8,798 bases of DNA from Hyphomicrobiales bacterium (lineage in GTDB: Bacteria; Pseudomonadota; Alphaproteobacteria; Rhizobiales; Xanthobacteraceae), in NCBI GenBank assembly GCA_016201085.1, contig JACQDO010000220.1:1-8798 (forward strand). Direction: 5' to 3'. The notes below the pieces were generated by a model that did not search any database, was not told the DNA's origin, and worked only from the letters and a program-made list of their open reading frames with translations. Positions 5,305 to 8,798 of the stretch are shown one piece after another. Position 1 is the stretch's first letter. Each line of letters starts with the position of its first letter. The translations under genes and the position numbers were made by a program.

Positions 5305-5333
5305 ATTATAGTCTCCCCCCCCGCAACAAAAGG
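5305..5333 (-). promoter_or_regulatory. Possible kinase promoter with a G8 tract in its spacer
   Basis: On the minus strand a perfect TATAAT (5310-5305) lies about 37 bases before the kinase ATG. The 17-base spacer (5311-5327) contains a run of eight G (C8 at 5315-5322 on the plus strand). The -35 position reads CCTTTT, a poor match, so promoter strength is uncertain. Confidence 0.35.
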
Positions 5334-5353
5334 TCTTGGGACCGACCCGTATG

Positions 5354-5395
5354 TGTCGGCTACCCGACATGAGAGGAGAGTCACGAAACGTTTCG
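5354..5395. repeat. Hairpin and palindrome between purL and the kinase gene
   Basis: TGTCGG (5354-5359) can pair with CCGACA (5364-5369), and a perfect 12-base palindrome CGAAACGTTTCG lies at 5384-5395. Both lie 60-105 bases downstream of the purL stop and upstream of the kinase promoter. No T-tract follows, so a terminator is not clear; the palindrome could be an operator. The rest of 5334-5458 shows nothing else. Confidence 0.3.
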
Positions 5396-5458
5396 ACGCG
5401 ATGTCGCCGATTGGCACATGACGCCGCTTCGCTTCGCAGTCAGCTATCGGAGACAAGC

Positions 5459-7681
<2,223 letters not shown>

Positions 7682-7686
7682 GATGG

Positions 7687-8388
7687 CTAGGCCGCCCGTC
7701 CGAGCGCTTCGCTCAAGCCCGCGAACATGCCGCGTCCGTCGGTGACGCCGAGCGCCGGCTCCACGTGGTTTTCCGGGTGCGGCATCATGCCGAGCACATT
7801 GCCGCGCTCGTTGAGGATGCCGGCGATGGCGTTGATGGCGCCGTTGTGGTTCCAGTTCGGATCGATCATGCCGTCGGGCGACGAATAGCGGAACACCACC
7901 CGGCCCTCGCCTTCCAGCCGCGCGATGGTCTCGCCGTCGGCGATGTAGTTGCCCTCGCCATGCGCCACCGGCACGCGGATCACTTGGCCGGCATTGTAGC
8001 CGCGCGTGAACGGCGTGTCGGAGCGCTCGACCCGCAGAAACACATCGCGGCAGATGAAGCGCAGCTGCGAATTGCGCATCAGCACGCCCGGCAAGAGGCC
8101 CGCTTCGCACAAGATCTGGAAGCCGTTGCAGACGCCGAGCACCAACCCGCCTTTGCCGGCAAAGCTGCGCACCGCGTCCATGATGGGCGAGCGCGCGGCG
8201 ATCGCCCCGCAACGCAGATAGTCGCCGTAGGAGAAGCCGCCCGGGATTACCACCAGGTCGGTGCCGGCGGGCAGCTCGCGCTCGGCGTGCCAGACCATCG
8301 CCGGTTCATGACCGGAGGTCAGTTTTAGGGTGCGCGCCATGTCGCGCTCACGGTTGATGCCGGGGAAAACGAGGACGGCGGCTTTCAT
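7687..8388 (-). CDS. purQ: FGAM synthase, glutaminase subunit PurQ
   Basis: PurQ is a class I glutamine amidotransferase that hydrolyses glutamine and hands ammonia to PurL. The 233-residue product has the nucleophile Cys87 in [13 protein letters not shown] and the partners His204 and Glu206 in MMPHPENH, completing the Cys-His-Glu triad. The N-terminal [10 protein letters not shown] and [19 protein letters not shown] motifs are typical of alphaproteobacterial PurQ. The start at ATG 8388 is supported by GGAGG five bases upstream. The gene lies 13 bases after purS and five bases before purL, so the three are surely one operon. All key residues are present and the gene looks intact. Confidence 0.97.
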   Translation of the reverse strand: MKAAVLVFPGINRERDMARTLKLTSGHEPAMVWHAERELPAGTDLVVIPGGFSYGDYLRCGAIAARSPIMDAVRSFAGKGGLVLGVCNGFQILCEAGLLPGVLMRNSQLRFICRDVFLRVERSDTPFTRGYNAGQVIRVPVAHGEGNYIADGETIARLEGEGRVVFRYSSPDGMIDPNWNHNGAINAIAGILNERGNVLGMMPHPENHVEPALGVTDGRGMFAGLSEALGRAA

Positions 8389-8401
8389 GGTTGCCTCCGC
8401 G

Positions 8402-8644
8402 TCACCCAACCACCTCGACGCGGTAATTCTCGATCACCGTATTGGCCAGGAGCTTGTCGGCGGCCTGCTTGAGCAAGGCCTCGGCCTGGGCGCGATCGAA
8501 ACCTTCGATCTCGATGTCGAACACCTTGCCCTGGCGCACGGAGGCAACGCCCTCGACGCCTAGCGAGCGCAGCGCGCCCTCGATCGCCTTGCCTTGCGGA
8601 TCGAGGATGCCGGTTTTCAGGGTGACGGTGACGCGGGCTTTCAT
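8402..8644 (-). CDS. purS: FGAM synthase, small subunit PurS
   Basis: PurS is the small structural subunit that bridges PurL and PurQ in organisms with the split FGAM synthase; in Bacillus the complex has two PurS per PurL and PurQ. The 80-residue product opens with [21 protein letters not shown] and contains the helix-strand core [22 protein letters not shown], and ends in [11 protein letters not shown], all normal for the family. Length is typical (about 80-85). The ATG at 8644 is chosen by homology at the N-terminus. The upstream purine-rich match is poor, so the ribosome binding site is weak. The preceding 150 bases hold two inverted repeats rather than an upstream gene in this window, although purC often precedes purS in relatives. 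Confidence 0.95.
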   Translation of the reverse strand: MKARVTVTLKTGILDPQGKAIEGALRSLGVEGVASVRQGKVFDIEIEGFDRAQAEALLKQAADKLLANTVIENYRVEVVG

Positions 8645-8677
8645 GATGGGCCGCTTATGGCATGAGTCGGCAGCTGT

Positions 8678-8696
8678 GACTGGGCAAAGCCCGGTC
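8678..8696 (-). repeat. Inverted repeat in the purS leader region
   Basis: GACTGGGC (8678-8685) and GCCCGGTC (8689-8696) are complementary around AAA, with one T-G pair that becomes a C-A mismatch in the purS transcript. It lies 34 bases upstream of the purS ATG. It may be a leader hairpin or a degenerate intergenic palindromic repeat. Confidence 0.35.
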
Positions 8697-8718
8697 GTCC
8701 ACACCTAACCTAGAGACA

Positions 8719-8747
8719 CCGATGCCCGGCACAAGGCCGGGCATCGG
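8719..8747. repeat. Perfect 12-bp inverted repeat upstream of purS
   Basis: CCGATGCCCGGC (8719-8730) and GCCGGGCATCGG (8736-8747) are perfect complements around the loop ACAAG. No T-tract follows on either strand. GATGCCCGG...CCGGGCATC palindromes are common between genes in Bradyrhizobium-like genomes, where they may act as terminators or REP-like elements. The remaining 50 bases to the window edge show no supportable gene. Confidence 0.65.
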
Positions 8748-8798
8748 GTAATACACATGCGAAAAAGGCCGAACCGGACCGGGTGGCTAGCCCTTCAC

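Noticed and set aside
4179..5372. 397-residue open frame on the plus strand, opposite the kinase
   Set aside because: The minus frame has clear membrane, PAS and phosphoacceptor motifs; the plus frame is low-complexity RGDQ-rich sequence typical of an antisense shadow.
7682..8212. N-terminal extension of the purL frame
   Set aside because: It lies over purQ in another frame; PurL similarity begins exactly at GTG 7681.
8762..8798. End of an upstream minus-strand gene (reads V-K-G-stop) with a T5 tract that might be a terminator
   Set aside because: Only four codons are visible and the stem before the T5 is four pairs with a wobble, so neither gene nor terminator can be supported.

Overview
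The window is high-GC chromosomal DNA of an alphaproteobacterium. The PurS/PurQ/PurL sequences, the HWE-type histidine kinase, the tiny DUF3309 protein, the cysteine-rich repeat protein and GGAAC-type (EcfG) promoters all point to Hyphomicrobiales (Rhizobiales), probably near Bradyrhizobium/Xanthobacteraceae. This is judged by eye from family resemblance, not by database search.

Layout. Right side (5459-8644, minus strand): a compact purS-purQ-purL operon encoding the three-subunit FGAM synthase of purine synthesis. Two inverted repeats lie upstream of purS. Middle (about 2400-5300): a mosaic accessory segment. It holds a membrane-bound PAS/HWE histidine kinase broken by a frameshift, a 52-residue DUF3309 membrane protein (plus strand), a divergently transcribed small secreted four-cysteine protein, a 66-residue zinc-ribbon-like protein and a VOC/glyoxalase-fold protein. 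A 40-base near-copy (38/40) of the purL 3' end lies at 2816-2855, so the 2.6 kb between the two copies looks inserted or rearranged beside purL. Left side (1-2400): the C-terminal part of a nitrilase (plus), facing a bolA-ridA pair (minus), then a secreted protein with three C-x7-C-x12-C-x11-C motifs (plus).

Two themes stand out. First, genome decay and rearrangement. The nitrilase and the RidA gene both lose family similarity at the same point (about 731), which looks like a deletion joining two convergent genes. The kinase has a one-base frameshift just before its N-box, and a purL tail is duplicated. Second, a small stress-regulated set. Three intergenic GGAAC-N16/17-(C/T)GTT elements match the EcfG general-stress consensus of alphaproteobacteria. 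Two of them diverge from one 14-base palindrome-like core between the DUF3309 gene and the secreted four-cysteine gene, and the third precedes the zinc-ribbon gene. A kinase of the family that often feeds this response lies next to them. I see no phage, transposase, CRISPR array, tRNA or rRNA.
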